Of a stretch of 40,184 nt of DNA, positions 9,353-21,069 are shown piece by piece (the first letter of the stretch is position 1; each line of letters opens with the position of its first letter). The position numbers and the translations under genes were made by a program. This DNA is from Chara braunii. Taxonomy: Eukaryota > Streptophyta > Charophyceae > Charales > Characeae. The notes below the pieces were generated by a model, which worked only from the letters and a program-made list of their open reading frames with translations, made no database searches and had not been told where the DNA came from. The stretch spans positions 234,162 to 274,345 of the forward strand of contig BFEA01000976.1 of NCBI GenBank assembly GCA_003427395.1, in the 5' to 3' direction.

Positions 9353-12300
9353 CTGCAAGTCCGTTCCCCAGCAAGTTCGGATACCGGCGGAGTTCAAATT
9401 GCAGAGGACAAACGGCGCCCCGCTATCCAACCGTGCATTGAACTCAGCTGGCTGCTCGTCTCTGACGGCCGACGCAGTCTCTTGCTGCGTAGAAAAGTCG
9501 TCGGACGTCGCACCGGACGAAACCGAAGTGCGGATTCCAGCGGACTTCGTTTTGGCACCCGTTTCCAACACTTCTGCTCTTGTAGCGCTGCGCAGGACGG
9601 GCTCCCCATCGTGCTCCTCATGAGGATTTGTCCAGATAGCGGCGGACTTGTACTTGACGCCGGTGATCGGAACACCCGCACTCGATCCTCTCCCGATGCC
9701 AACGAAAGCGGCAAAATCAGTCGTCGAGGGGAGTGCCGACCAATGTGTGGTGGATGCAGTGCGGCCGCCGACGGACTTCGCAGCGTCCAAAGGCGGCGGC
9801 TCCACGTTCTGAGAAGTTCGGATGTCGGCGAAGTTAGCCGATTTGCTGGCCCCGACGGTCGTCTTGTCAGCAACGTTCAACAACCCAACCCGGCCGCCGC
9901 TTTCCAATGTTCTGCCTTGGTCGTGAGTGCCAATCGATCCCCCTGACGCGGCGCCCTCTCCTATCCCCTTGCCGCTTCCCCCACCCCCTCCCCCACCTGG
10001 AGGGCCTGGAGATCCCCCTCCCGCACTCCCCTACGACCCCGTCGCAGGGGGGACGTTCCAGTCCACGCTTCCCTTCGAAGGGCTCGTGTCGAAGTCGTAA
10101 GACTCGTCCGAGAGTTCCAACCACCCCTTGCCTTGAAGCTCCAGAAACAAACGATCAGCGTGTTTAACGACGGCCGGGTCGGTGGCCTGGAAATGGGGGT
10201 TCTCTGACGCCACTTTATCCACCACACCACTGCTTGCGAGTTGCAAGTACTCAGGCTTGGGAAGGCGCGAGCATGGCTCCCACTAACCATCCGAGTCCAC
10301 AACGGCCATGATCCACTCCCCTTCACGGATTGCAGGCTGGATCGTTCCCGGGTGCCAAATCATGTCGTGACCCCAGTCTACTTCACTGGAACGAGTGTGG
10401 TCGTGTCCTTCAAAGTGAATGGACTCATCCTTCCAAGAAGGATGTTCCGACGGGACTGCACTCCCTGGACGCAAGCGAGGCGGGGCAACAGTACGGGGTG
10501 TGAGTTTCGCCAACAGCTTGCTGGGGGTCTTGCCGGGGGTGGACCTGCGAACGGGCGTCGCTGGAGTGACCTGGCTTGACGATGCACCTGCCATCGAGGA
10601 GCCCAAGGTGGAAGAACAAGAGCAGGGAGGTAATTCAGGGCAATTTCCTCGATGTCGCTATCCTCCTCCGAAACATTCGAGTCGAAAACGACTCTGGTCG
10701 TTGCCTCTTCGTCCGTGTCAATCAATGCACTGTAACTCGCGACCCTGAGCTCCTGCTCTGACTCGACAAAGTACAAACACTCTAGCCGGTCTAGGAAGTT
10801 CTTCGCATTCAAACGCGGGGCGTCGTGGTAGTTGTCCAGCAACGCCAACATGTGCTCCCTGCGTCGAATATACTCATGGTCGTTGTCCCTCATTGACCGC
10901 GTCCCAAGGAAGAGGAACTCGTATATCCTATCCCTTTTCCTCTCGCTTAGCTTGGACCACATGTCCGTGGACGGCTCCCAAGCGCGTCGCGGTTTGTCGG
11001 TCCTCGAAATGAACTCGCAGCGGTGGGCTCCCGAGTTGACCTCGCCTTTCAGGAAATCCAACGTGTATTGCAGCAACTCGGAATTCCCCTCCAACGCGAT
11101 GACGTTGCGACCGCCCTTCGAAGCCTCCCACACGACTTGCGCGTGCGCCTTCCTGAGAAACATGACACCCTCCCCCTTTTTGCACAAGAATTCGAGCAAA
11201 TAGGCCAACTGCGCGGGGTTCCGTTCCATGTCCTTGTAAACTTTGCGGTCACGGCCAGGTATGACCAGGGGCCATTCACAAGGCTCGAACGACATCTCAA
11301 AGACGTTCGTCGGTGTGACTTTGACATGTGCCCCCACAGCAGCAGCATCACCCGCCTCCAGCCTCGCGTTGTAAACCACAGACGTGTTCTCCCGCAAGTC
11401 GTCACCTTTGAAGAGGATGTACATGCGGTCGTCCACTGAGTACAAGTTGTTGCCGACCGCGAAGCTTTTCTTCTGCTGCGGCCTCCTCACCCACTTTCCT
11501 GCCATTGCCTTGACAACGGACAGATGGCGCAGACTGGTCATGAAGTAGTGTTGTGCTCCCGGGGGACGAAAGCAACGACCGTCCAGTGCGAAGGGAACAA
11601 ATGTTGTAGAAGGGCATTCAAACTCTCGAAAGCTTGCTATGTCCACTGTCTGATGTCCACAGGCTCGCACAAATCAAGAACGACAGTGTGGCATTTCTTG
11701 ATCCCAACCGCTTTCTCCAACTCGACGACCTTCATCTGCGCCTCCAGAGGATCGACGCCGAAGGGGGCGATGGATGTCACATCCCCCGAGTCCTGCCACC
11801 GAATATGCACGATGCCTTCGGCGAGCGCGACATCCATGCTCTTCGACTTGCTGCCGGTCAGCACGGAAAGGACCTTGTTCTTCCAGTCGATGGGCAACTT
11901 CTTGTTTAAAACCAGTTTTTTCGTCGCCTTGATCGACTTGTTGTCCTCGCAGCCCATGAACGGGGGACAGTCTCTGAACAACGATGAGTCTCCAACGAGT
12001 TTCCTGCTTCCGTCCCACAATGCTGCATCCGGTCCCTGGCTTTTGAAGTGCACTAAAATCGCCTCTCTTTTCGGAGTCGGGCCGATTCTCATACTTGAAC
12101 TGGTAGAGTTCCATAACTACACCAAGATGTGGTCGCACTTCACCAGATGCACTGCCTCTTGCATCCCCAGCTTCCCTTGCTTTGCAAACGCAGAGGAGCC
12201 GGTCTGCACCCACACCACCTCGCAATTGAGAACCTTCTTCAGCAACCGACATTTCTCATTGTCCGTGAGGGCTTCCATGCTTTTCCAGCAGTGTGGATCC

Positions 12301-14269
12301 GGCTCGTTGACTTGGACGAACCAATCGCCGGATTCCTTTTCTTTTTTTCCTTTCTTTTGAGGCGCTTCGACGGGGATGTTGTAGACGACCTCCTTTCGCC
12401 CGGTCTTAACATTTTCGATGTGGCTTACACCGGCCTTCACGCCCTTCACCTTGTTCTTCTTCGCGATCCACTTCGCCCCTTCGGGCGCCAGCAGCCGGCC
12501 CGTCTCCCATTTCTTGAAAAATTCCATTCCCATTTTCCACCCGCTTACCCCGACCATCGCAAGCGGGAAATAAGATCGAAGGGCAACGTTCCGCTTCCTT
12601 ATGCCTTGCTCGGTCTTGTCGTCAGCGAGTGTCCACAAATGATTGTACGACGTCTTTTGAAGCGCATCTTCACAAAACCGGCGCCAAGGCTCCACCTGAG
12701 CCTGTTTCCCACTTGGGTTCCCCATAACAGCTCTGGGGTAACCCTTGTCCTTCCAGCACCACCGGATGTCCTTCATCGAAAGTTTCTGTTGTCTGGGAGG
12801 CGCCTTCAAGTCCTTCTTGTTATCCTCGACGCTGATCAGAAAATACCCTTCGAAGTTCACGTCGGAGAAGTACACCATTCGCGCAGGCCACCTCTCGAAG
12901 TTGTACCTCACCGCCACGTCTGTGCCAAGCAGCGTCCTGGCGGCGGCCGAGTTATGCTGGCCGGCAACAACGTAGTAGTAGTATTGGTCCGCCAGCTCGT
13001 CCTTCCAGTCCTCGGGCTTTAGACATTGTGCACGCACCCACGGCTTCGGTTTCTCCAGCCCCAACGGCGCCAGCTTCAGTGTGGGCAGCTCGTAAGTCTT
13101 CGAGGCCTGCGAGTAGGCCGTCATCATCGCGTCGATGATCAGTTGTGTATCCACCGGATCCAAGGAACGCTGGTTGTACCCCGCTTCCCACTCCCCGATG
13201 TCGACGACTTGCGACGGGTTAACGGGGATCTCGCGCTTTGTGCGCACGTCGTCTTTCCATTCGAGGAAATATGCCGCATCGACGTTGATCGGACCCGTCT
13301 GTTGCACAGGGCCGGACAGGGGCTGAATCTGCGCCGAGGATGGGCGTTTGTGACTCGCAGCGCCAAGATGCCCCTCCCCTCCCTTCCTTTTTCCCCCTGA
13401 CGTCTGCGGGGCCTTTTTCTTCTGTTTTTTTATTGCAGCCGCCGCGTCTCCACGGGAATCTCCCCTTCTCTTTCCGATGACTGTTGTTCACCCTCTTCTC
13501 CCCCGGACAAGACGCCAGCAGGCCTCCCCCCCGACCCCATGGTGTGACCCCCGCCTGACGTCGAGGGCCGCTCATGGACCGGTGTTCTTATCTCAACCCC
13601 CGGAATGCTCAGCACCCTACGGTCTCCCCCTCTAACCGGCGAACCCGATGTCCTCTCCTCTTCTTCCTCCTCGTTGTCGTCGAAGCGACCAGGTTCCTCC
13701 CCGCGGTGGAGTTGGAATGAAGCACCGGAACCCAAATCTCCTCCCTCGGACGGAACACCGCTTGACTCGAACCCGGTGCACATCTGCACAGGCTACGACA
13801 GCGCCAGGTGGCATGAGATCTGACAGGGCTCATCAAGGTGGACGTCTTTCTTTTCCAACAAGTTGAAGAACTCCCTCGCGGAAACAAGACCTTCAGCCGC
13901 GAGTTCTCTGTAGAAAGGGGTCCTCAAGGCCCTTGCACCGAGCCCCTGGAACATATCCCACGAAAGGGCCTCCCCTTTGGAAGCAGCCACGATGCCGCCC
14001 TTCGAATTATAAACCGCGTGCAGCTTGAAATACATCTTGTCGTGACTTCTAGCCGCTTGCCATCCCTCAACCGTACCAAGCACTCTCCTATGTCTACTAT
14101 CTTCCACGAATAGAACCGGACCGCACGGCGCTCTCGTGGGGTAGTTCTCATCCCCGCAGCACCAATCGATATACCATTTCGTGCGCAAATGATCGGACCA
14201 CGACTTTCTGGTCGTCGATTCCCTTCCCGAGGTCCCGGTAGGCTGTTCCTCACCCCTTGACGTAGACAT
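9353..14269 (-). pseudogene. Large ParB-like plus DNA-methyltransferase-like protein, frameshifted
   Basis: The start chosen is ATG at 14269 (MSTSRGEEQPTG). In order: an N-terminal domain with WYIDWCCGDENYPTR and HDKMYFKLHAVYN (14269-13796); an acidic linker; a Lys-rich linker after a frameshift near 13440; a ParB-like segment (about 13200-12800) with VVDIGEWEAGYNQR and VVAGQHNSAAAR (about 12965-12936), resembling ParB box I and the G-[ED]-R-R box; a segment with TVVLDLCEPVDIRQW (about 11684-11643) and FPSHWTVVAFVPR, resembling motif IV and its following helix in beta-class amino-methyltransferases; then NPAQLAYLLEFL and GEGVMFLRKAHAQVVWEA (about 11220-11115), resembling their C-terminal FxGxG motif I. 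DPPW and FxGxG are both degenerate, so catalysis is doubtful. Frame changes lie near 13440, 12090, 11550 and 10630. In-frame stops at 13793, 12117, 11637, 10283 and 10031 are all TAG; TAA follows at 9350. The C-terminus has a Gly/Pro linker and four SAGIRT-type repeats. The family seems known to me from Chara; the domain reading is inference. Confidence 0.55.
9373..9835 (-). repeat. In-frame 22-bp palindromes encoding SAGIRT-type peptides
   Basis: Four copies of the palindrome (9373-9394, 9526-9547, about 9627-9650, 9814-9835) lie in the minus-strand reading frame of the ParB/methyltransferase-like pseudogene. All are in the same phase, reading NSAGIRTC, KSAGIRTS, KSAAIWTN and NFADIRTS. The intervening peptides are unrelated Ala/Ser/Thr/Glu-rich sequence. 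The same DNA motif is mostly noncoding elsewhere in the block. Confidence 0.75.
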
Positions 14270-15050
14270 TCTGTCTGCACTAGCCCAAACGAAAGAAGCA
14301 TCGGGAAACACGGAAAGCACAAACAATTAGCACAACCGAGAAGTTCGGATGCAGACGGACTAGCTATGACGTGGTACACAAAAAAAAAATGTTGGGGATT
14401 TGTTGGTAACACAACAGTCTCTAAGCGGTGGAGCGTTGCCGTGGAGCGGAGGGTGAAGACGCCCTCCGGACGTCATCACCTACACAGCGTCAGGAAATGT
14501 TCTGAAAAGAGAACAGCTCTACGCGCGCCCTTGTTGACCGCACGTAAGGGGCAGAACAGCGACAGTGTTCGAGTGGAGAACCCCTGTGCGACGTCCGAAT
14601 ACCAGCGAACTTTTGTCGACTAATAAGTGCGCTGCACGGCAAGATGCCCTGACACGTAGAAGGGTCCTTTTAGGGAGTTCTTGCCGGAACATTGTGGCCC
14701 GGCATATTCCGGAACACAAGACAAAGGCGGACCGACAACGTCGAAGAACGATCTGGCTAAGACATTGACGAAGTGCGGATGCAGACGGACTTCAGTATAT
14801 GATCAGGATGTGTGGACGCATAGAAGGGTCGGTGGTGAAGTGGTCGATGGCACGTTCTTGGAGAAGTATGCCCAACATCCACAATCAGAAGACGTCGGGG
14901 CTTGAGGACCTCGCATTGAAACGGAAGGAACGACGACGTCGCGTTACAAACTAAGGAAGTTCGGATGCCGGCGAACTTCACAAATCGCCCATGACAACCG
15001 AGAGGCTCGCAAGGAGTGCGGACCACCCGGACAAGGAGCACCTACACACT
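14270..15050. other. Noncoding with four 22-bp palindrome copies
   Basis: Upstream of the minus-strand pseudogene start. Copies at 14341-14361, 14591-14612, 14771-14792 and 14957-14978, all in the same orientation. No promoter motif can be assigned with confidence and no gene is seen. Confidence 0.5.
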
Positions 15051-15108
15051 CAGTGCGACTTCGTGCATCGTGACACCTCCGTTGCCGCAGTTGACCCCTT
15101 GTGGACCG

Positions 15109-15435
15109 CGAAACCTATCTCGAAATAGACGCAGATCCAACAAATAGGCCGACCTTCCTGACCCCAATTGTGATTCAGCATCCCGAAGGACTGTCCGAAC
15201 AACAGATAACCTGAGGGATCCGGGGGGTGGTTCTGTTTGTGGAGTGCGAAACTCTGCTCGAAACAGACCCGGATCCAACAAGAAGGCCAACCAACCTGAC
15301 CCCGGTTGCAATTGAGCATCCCGAAGTACTGCCCGAACAACTAACAACATGAAGGATCCGGGGGGGGGAGTTATGTGTGTGGAGTGCGAAACTGTGCTCG
15401 AGACAGACCTAGATCCAACAAGAAGGCCAGAAACC
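15109..15435. repeat. Tandem repeat, about 139-bp period, 2.3 copies
   Basis: The phrase GATCCAACAA...AGGCC recurs at 15132, 15272 and 15411. Between them, TTGAGCATCCCGAAG/ATTCAGCATCCCGAAG and GGAGTGCGAAACT(C/G)TGCTCGA are also repeated. Copies are diverged by about 15 percent. Minus-strand frames through it are open but simply mirror the repeat. Confidence 0.8.
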
Positions 15436-17400
15436 AAGGTACCACAAGAGTGCGTTTGGCAGTCCGCAAAGATTACCGCCGACTGTTTGGCACTCCTTGT
15501 AGGTGGTCGGGAAGCCGCTCGGCAGCGCGAGGCCTGTTTCGCTGAGGAGACCGAAGTTTCCGAAGTTCGGATCTCGGCGGACTTCAAGCGCCGTCCTACA
15601 CAACGGGAACCGCAGCCATCGAGGCTAGCCCTCCAAACAACACACATGTGTGGCCCGAACTGTACATGACCACTAGTTCAGATGTCGGTGGACAGGCCGG
15701 AAGTGACGGATGCTCGTCAGCAGTTATCCTTTCCCGCCAACATTTGACGTCCGGCTGCCGGTTCGTCTACGTCTTTCAAGGCAGGGTAGAGCATCACGGG
15801 TTCGCCAACATCAGACACTTATGTTTTGTATGCTGAGGATGACCGAAGAAGTCCGCCCACATCTGAACTACGAAGTCTGCCCTGATCCCGCTGTGCTGCT
15901 AAACTGTTGGTAGTTGGTAGTTAAAACCGAACTAGAACGATTGCGCAAATATTGACAGTCACATATTGTCGGTGGTGTCGGCAGTTCTGGCATCAGACCC
16001 TCACGTGTTGTCGATCTGGGGCAAGCGCGGCTGTCCACCGGCACAAGAACTGTCACACTGCACCATCCACTCTCCAGTTGCAGTGCGTGGACACGGTCTA
16101 ACAGCTCAACGATGGCGAAGGTCGTCATTGAAACTCGGATGCGGCGGACCACGCGAGTGACTCCCGGAAGGCGAAATTCGCCGGGATCCGAATTTCAGCA
16201 GGGCTCGATTTGGAAAGGGACGGCTTCACAGACATACGACCCGTGAGACGGTGGTTGTTGTACTGACTAAAGACCAGCGATTTTCACGACAAGCGCGCGG
16301 CATATCGTCAACTAGCAACTGCTGCCTCTCACACCTGTCATCACTACTTCACATCTGCCATTTTCGGCAGCGCACAAGCGTCTCACACTTTTCTGCTTAA
16401 ACTCAAGGTCTAATTACCCGTCCAGACCCGGTGACATTCGGGGGTCCCCGGGGACGTGGTTGTGAACTGAAACCATACAAAGCATTCATTGATGATCCGT
16501 ACACGCGGATCTGCGGTTTGTCGACTTATGCGCTCTCCGAAAAGACGGACATGTATTTCATCCTGACGAAAACTTTCGGTCGTGCTAAGGAATTCCCTAT
16601 ACAGTCCCGTATGTCAGACACTTTCTCTTCCACCTCATGCCACAAAGAAAAGTTTTGGACTTGCCCTGCGATCACGAAATCGGGTCACCCATCCACACGT
16701 TCAGGCCCTCGCGCCAGCACAAGTTTGGACCTCGTTGCGTGACACAAGCACAACTGCATCGACGAGTTTCCGATTCTTATTCGAGGTGGCGACACATAGA
16801 ACCCTGCCGAAATCAGTTCCGGACATAGTCAACCGCACACAACAGTATGACACAGCTTGTGGAGAATTCCTGGGGCAACGGAGCGGGTACTGTTCCAGGA
16901 ACGGTCAGTGACGAGCGCAGTCCACCAACTCTTGTTTCCGCGATCCTCCCCAAGCTTGTGGTGAAGACCTGACGTAGTGGCACTCGAGGCGGCTGAAATA
17001 GCGGCTAATGCAGGTCAGTGCTCTGCGCATACGGTTCAGGAACTTGTGGCCAAGGACAGGTCGCTCTGTGGATCGTAGTTACACCATTAAAATACCGCAC
17101 GCATCTCGCACAAGGAGGAAACAGTTCCGCAAATCGAATGTGCGTCTCGGGACTGATGGTCCGTGGTGTCGAGAACATCGACTCCATTATTCGTGGTGTC
17201 GAGAAGGTCGCCTCCATTATGCACCCTACAGACCACGCGCACATACCATACGATACACACGTGACCACACCCGCACACAGACGTCAAGTCCCGAACTGAA
17301 AATTCACGAGGTTCCACATGCCTGCACGCGCTGCCCACGCACAGCGGCACAGGGTAAGCAGGCGAAGTGCGAATGCACAGCAAGGAAACACCCCGATCAT
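15436..17400. other. Noncoding, two or more palindrome copies, otherwise featureless
   Basis: 22-bp copies at 15563-15584 (forward) and 15849-15869 (reverse), with weaker ones near 15674 and 16131. From 16.2 to 17.4 kb I see no repeat structure and no recognisable domain in any frame. Confidence 0.45.
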
Positions 17401-17402
17401 TG

Positions 17403-17894
17403 AAGTTCGGATACCGGCGGACTTCTCTAGTCAACCAACGACGCGGGAGCGAGCACTTCGGTTGCAGAGTTTTTGTCCTGAGAAGTCCGCCCGCATCCGA
17501 ACTTCACTGACCTCCCTATTCCTCATCCGAACGTCGACGACTGCCCTGCTCTGCTCCCTAGCATAAAACACGCGAAGTTGAAGTTCGGATTCAGGTGGAC
17601 TTCGTCGCTAAGCACTCGCAATCGGTGCTGGACCATTGGGTAGAGAGCACGACAGTCATTGAAGTTCGGATTAGGGTGGACTTCATCAGTAAGCACCCGC
17701 AGCTGGTGCTCGAGCATTGCAAACCGAGCAGGCCAACCAATGAAGATCGGATGTGGGCGGACTTCTCCAGTGCCTCCGCTGGCAGCGCGCGAACATTGGA
17801 TGAAGAGTAAGCCGAATGCGAAAGTTCGGATGCGGGCGGACTTCTTCGGTCGTCTGCCTCAGAGAAAACGTGAAGTTCGGATTCCGGTGAACTT
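17403..17894. repeat. Dense cluster of seven 22-bp palindromes at about 80-bp spacing
   Basis: Copies start at 17403, 17483 (reverse orientation), 17581, 17662, 17743, 17822 and 17873; the spacings are 80, 98, 81, 81, 79 and 51 bp. The spacers are not obviously related, so the regularity is in the spacing rather than in a longer unit. Most copies are flanked by an extra G and C, giving GAAGT...ACTTC. Confidence 0.85.
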
Positions 17895-17939
17895 CTTCTT
17901 CCACCCGTCTTGTGCTGGTCGTGGAGCACCCAGGTTCCA

Positions 17940-18082
17940 TGTCGAAGTAGGTTCGTTCGATTTTGAACAAGGTTCGATGTCGAACAAAGTTTGATGTCGA
18001 CCAAGGTTCGATGTCGACCAAGGTTTGTTCGATATGCAACAAGGTTCAGTGTCGAACAAGGTTCAGTGTCGAACAACGGTTC
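17940..18082. repeat. 18-bp tandem repeat
   Basis: About seven units of the type AAGGTTCGATGTCGAACA, with variants TTTGATGTCGACC and TTCAGTGTCGAAC. Each unit has a small TTCGA-type palindrome. Open frames here are repeat products. Confidence 0.85.
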
Positions 18083-18282
18083 ATCTTCAAAGAGATCGAT
18101 GAGGATTAGGCATGGATGCGCGGTCGTGTTTTGGATGATCACTTGTTTTCGATGTCGAGTGCCGTGGTCTCCGGCGATGTGGTGGCGTGTATATGCACAC
18201 ACTAAGGGACAAACACACACGAAGAAGAGACAGGCTGTTTGCTTCTTTCGACGCTGTGCTGCTGCCGTGGGTTTGTGGGTTT

Positions 18283-18706
18283 CGTACGACTATTCTCATT
18301 TGGTGTGGGACATGACCTGTTTGGTCGAATAGTCGCGGATGGTGATGATGCGAAACTGGTTGTGTGTGCCGCTTCGCTCACGTGTACATCTATCGGACGA
18401 TTGGCGAGCTCACAGTTCCCGATAACGAACTTGCTCGACGGGTGCATGCCGCTTCGCTCACGTATAGATCTGCGATGATGACCGGCCATCCACTATTTAG
18501 GCCATCTATGCATGCACGTGTATGATCAGCGCAAAAGAAGCGGTATGCACCCGTCGAGCAAGTTCATTACCGGGAATGGTGAACTCATGAATCGACCGAT
18601 AGATCGCCTGGTTGTCACACACAACCAGTTTTCGCATCATCACCATTCGCGGGTTCTCGACCGAACAAGTCATGCCCCATACCGAACGTGAAAAGCCGTA
18701 CGCAAT
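18283..18706. repeat. Long inverted repeat, arms about 170 bp
   Basis: Left arm about 18283-18455 and right arm about 18539-18706, separated by about 85 bp. Arms share ATGGTGATGATGCGAAA, GGTTGTGTGTG and GAACTTGCTCGACGGGTGCA on opposite strands. Both arms, read outward to inward, translate to the same kind of peptide (FGVGHDLFGR / FGMGHDLFGR, then GDDAK), so the arm may derive from coding sequence. A foldback transposon fragment is possible. Confidence 0.8.
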
Positions 18707-18939
18707 CAATCCACCGAACAACGTGCCCTGATCTGCGGTGGATTAATTGCTTGTATGAGTCAACTGAACGGACAACCGCTTGCGTAATACTCGCCGCCGG
18801 TCTGGTGCTGTGAAGCGTGCGACGGTGGCTCGTTCGATCCACCGTTTGCATGGGATGGTTGGCCATGGATTCCATCAATGATTCCCGCGTGGGTTCAACA
18901 ATGTCTGCCCACACACGATTTGAGAAATCTACATACGCT

Positions 18940-19430
18940 CGCACGATTCCACACATTGCAGGAACCAAAAAATAAGCACATATAGATGACGCAACTCCGG
19001 ACACAAGCGAGCAAGCATACATGCACACACAAGGAATCAAATGCAGAAGACCGCTCGAACGTGCGCAGATCATGCATACACACACAACGGATCCCACTTA
19101 CACGAATCCCTCTACAACGAATCCGACTTACACGAAACGTTTCGAGTTTTCACAGACGAGACGTTTTCATACATACACACACGAAATGTTTGCATTCACA
19201 CGAAACAGATCGACTTCCAAACATTCGGACGAAACGTGCGCAGTCACACATACACACATAACGAATCCCTCTTGCACGAATCCCTCTACAACGAATCCCT
19301 CTAACACAAAACCCTCTACAACGAATCCATCTTACACGAATCCCTCTACACGATGAAGATGTCGTCACACACATGGAACGTCTGCATACACGGAACGTCT
19401 GCATACACGGAACGTGTACTCACCGCGATT
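18940..19430. repeat. Short tandem repeats: 15-bp ACGAATCCCTCTACA and 17-bp GGAACGTCTGCATACAC
   Basis: CACGAATCCCTCTACAACG-type units cluster at about 19098-19140 and 19258-19352, and the 17-bp unit occurs three times at 19376-19426. The surrounding sequence is rich in CACACA. Threonine- and asparagine-rich frames are by-products. Confidence 0.8.
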
Positions 19431-19448
19431 AAGATGTCGTCTGGAGAA

Positions 19449-19636
19449 TTGATTGTTCGCACGGAAATCGCAATGGCGTTCGCGACTGCGCGCGGGTTCG
19501 CTGTTCAAACAACAGTGGACAAAGTGCGGAAGATGACGCGGGGCTGCGCATAAAGCGGGGCTGCACAGAAAGCGGCATGGGAGGTGATCACCGTGGCGTT
19601 GGCGAGTGCGCGTGGGTTCGCTGTTCAAACAGCGGA
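19449..19636. repeat. Direct repeat of about 60 bp
   Basis: GCGCG(C/T)GGGTTCGCTGTTCAAACA and flanking bases occur at about 19449-19518 and again at 19578-19636, with roughly 80 percent identity by eye. Confidence 0.7.
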
Positions 19637-19689
19637 CGACGAAGCGCAGCGCTGAAGAACACGATGGCAGCAATCACCGTGCCGCAGCG

Positions 19690-19805
19690 CTGGGGATGGA
19701 CGACGTGGCGCTGCGCTGGGGATGGACGACGTGGCGCTGCGCTTGGGATGGACGATGTGGCGCAGCGCTGGGAAAGGACGACGCGGCACACCACTGGGGA
19801 TGGTG
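19690..19805. repeat. 26-bp tandem repeat, about 4 copies
   Basis: Units of CTGGGGATGGACGACGTGG plus CGCTGCG start near 19690, 19716 and 19742, with degenerate copies to about 19805. Both strands stay open through it because the unit lacks stops. Confidence 0.85.
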
Positions 19806-20577
19806 TTCGTGAGAGCGGGAGTGTAGGTGCGCAGTCCAACAGCATCTCCCCAACGACATGCGAGTGTGCGAAATGAACACTGGGGGGCCGGTTTCGATTT
19901 TCAAGCGCGCGACGGCTGTTCCACGTGGAAGGAAAGGCCTTTTTTGAAATCGAAATCGCGGCACCTAGTGGGGGGCGGGAACTTTTCACCCATTGGACCA
20001 GGAGGAAAAAGCGCGGGAGTCCGAGCACCGTTGGATTTGTCCAACCGACGACCACGGTCCGTGTGCGCGGAGGGCATGCATGCGTCACGACACGTGTGAG
20101 GGACGTTGCTGACAATCGGAAGCAAGCTTTTCCGGACCACACCAGGCGAGGGGGGGGGGGGTCTGAGGGGTGGCATTTCCGCTGACGGGCAGGAGGACCA
20201 TTGGACCGGGCACCAAACGAGATGGCAAGGGCAGCCCTGCGCGAGCCGTCCGATTTGCGCAGCGCAAGGCCATTTCGCAGCAGAGTGGGAGGGTACCGTG
20301 AGGCGGAACGTCACACCAGAAACCGACCAGCAGGCAGCTGCGCGAAAACTCCCGTGCAAGTGGACAGCCCGATTCACCGTCCCATTCCCTGAATCCAGTC
20401 CTGCTTGATGACAGCTCCGCTGCGCTGCGCCATCGTCGCCATTCACCCCAAGCTATGCCGCGCCGTCCCCGTCCTCGGTGAATGATCTCCAAGGTACGTC
20501 GCCTTGCGTTCGGCGGCAACATGGCGCCCACAAACCGTCGCACCCCTCCACTCCCTGCCCCGTTTCGTGCGTGTGGC
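19806..20577. other. Noncoding, no feature recognised
   Basis: GC-rich sequence with a G homopolymer at about 20150-20160. Several overlapping frames on both strands exist, but none shows a domain, and the longest one owes its length to the adjacent GA/CT microsatellite. Confidence 0.45.
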
Positions 20578-20635
20578 AAAGAAGAGAGGGAGAGAGACAG
20601 AGAGAGAGCGAACCGGAGACAAAGGGCGCGCGCGT

Positions 20636-20670
<35 letters not shown>

Positions 20671-20835
20671 AGAGGGGGTAGGATGTGGGGCTGCTGTTGT
20701 GGGAGGAGATCATCAACGGGGGGGCAGGGCGAGAAGGGAACGGGGGACGAGAAACGGTATCGGTTGCAAACCCCATACGGTATGTGCATTGGAACTTTCT
20801 GCGCGGAAGGAGGGGAAAGAGAGAGCGAGCGAGCN

Positions 20836-20915
<80 letters not shown>

Positions 20916-21069
20916 GGATGTGGGGCTGCTCTTGTGGGAGGAGATCATCAACGGGGGGGCAGGGCGAGAAGGGAACGGGGGACGGGAAATGGTATCGGTT
21001 GCAACCCCATACGGTATCTGCATTGGAACTTTCCGCGCGGAAGGAGGGGAAAGAGAGAGCGAGCGAGCT

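Noticed and set aside
11524-13022. Long plus-strand frames of 278 and 297 codons
   Set aside because: They lie opposite the minus-strand ParB/methyltransferase-like pseudogene, whose peptides are far more protein-like; they are open because of GC-rich codon use on the other strand.
2718-13795. TAG used as a sense codon
   Set aside because: The intact ORF at 31159 ends in TAG, frameshifts and other stops occur as well, and methylation-driven CAG to TAG decay explains the pattern more simply.
16431-16911. Frames of about 103-109 codons near 16.5 kb
   Set aside because: No recognisable domain, overlapping alternatives of equal length, and no matching copy in the window.
17940-18082. Telomere-like repeat
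   Set aside because: The unit is 18 bp and lacks TTTAGGG or TTAGGG; it is a local tandem repeat.
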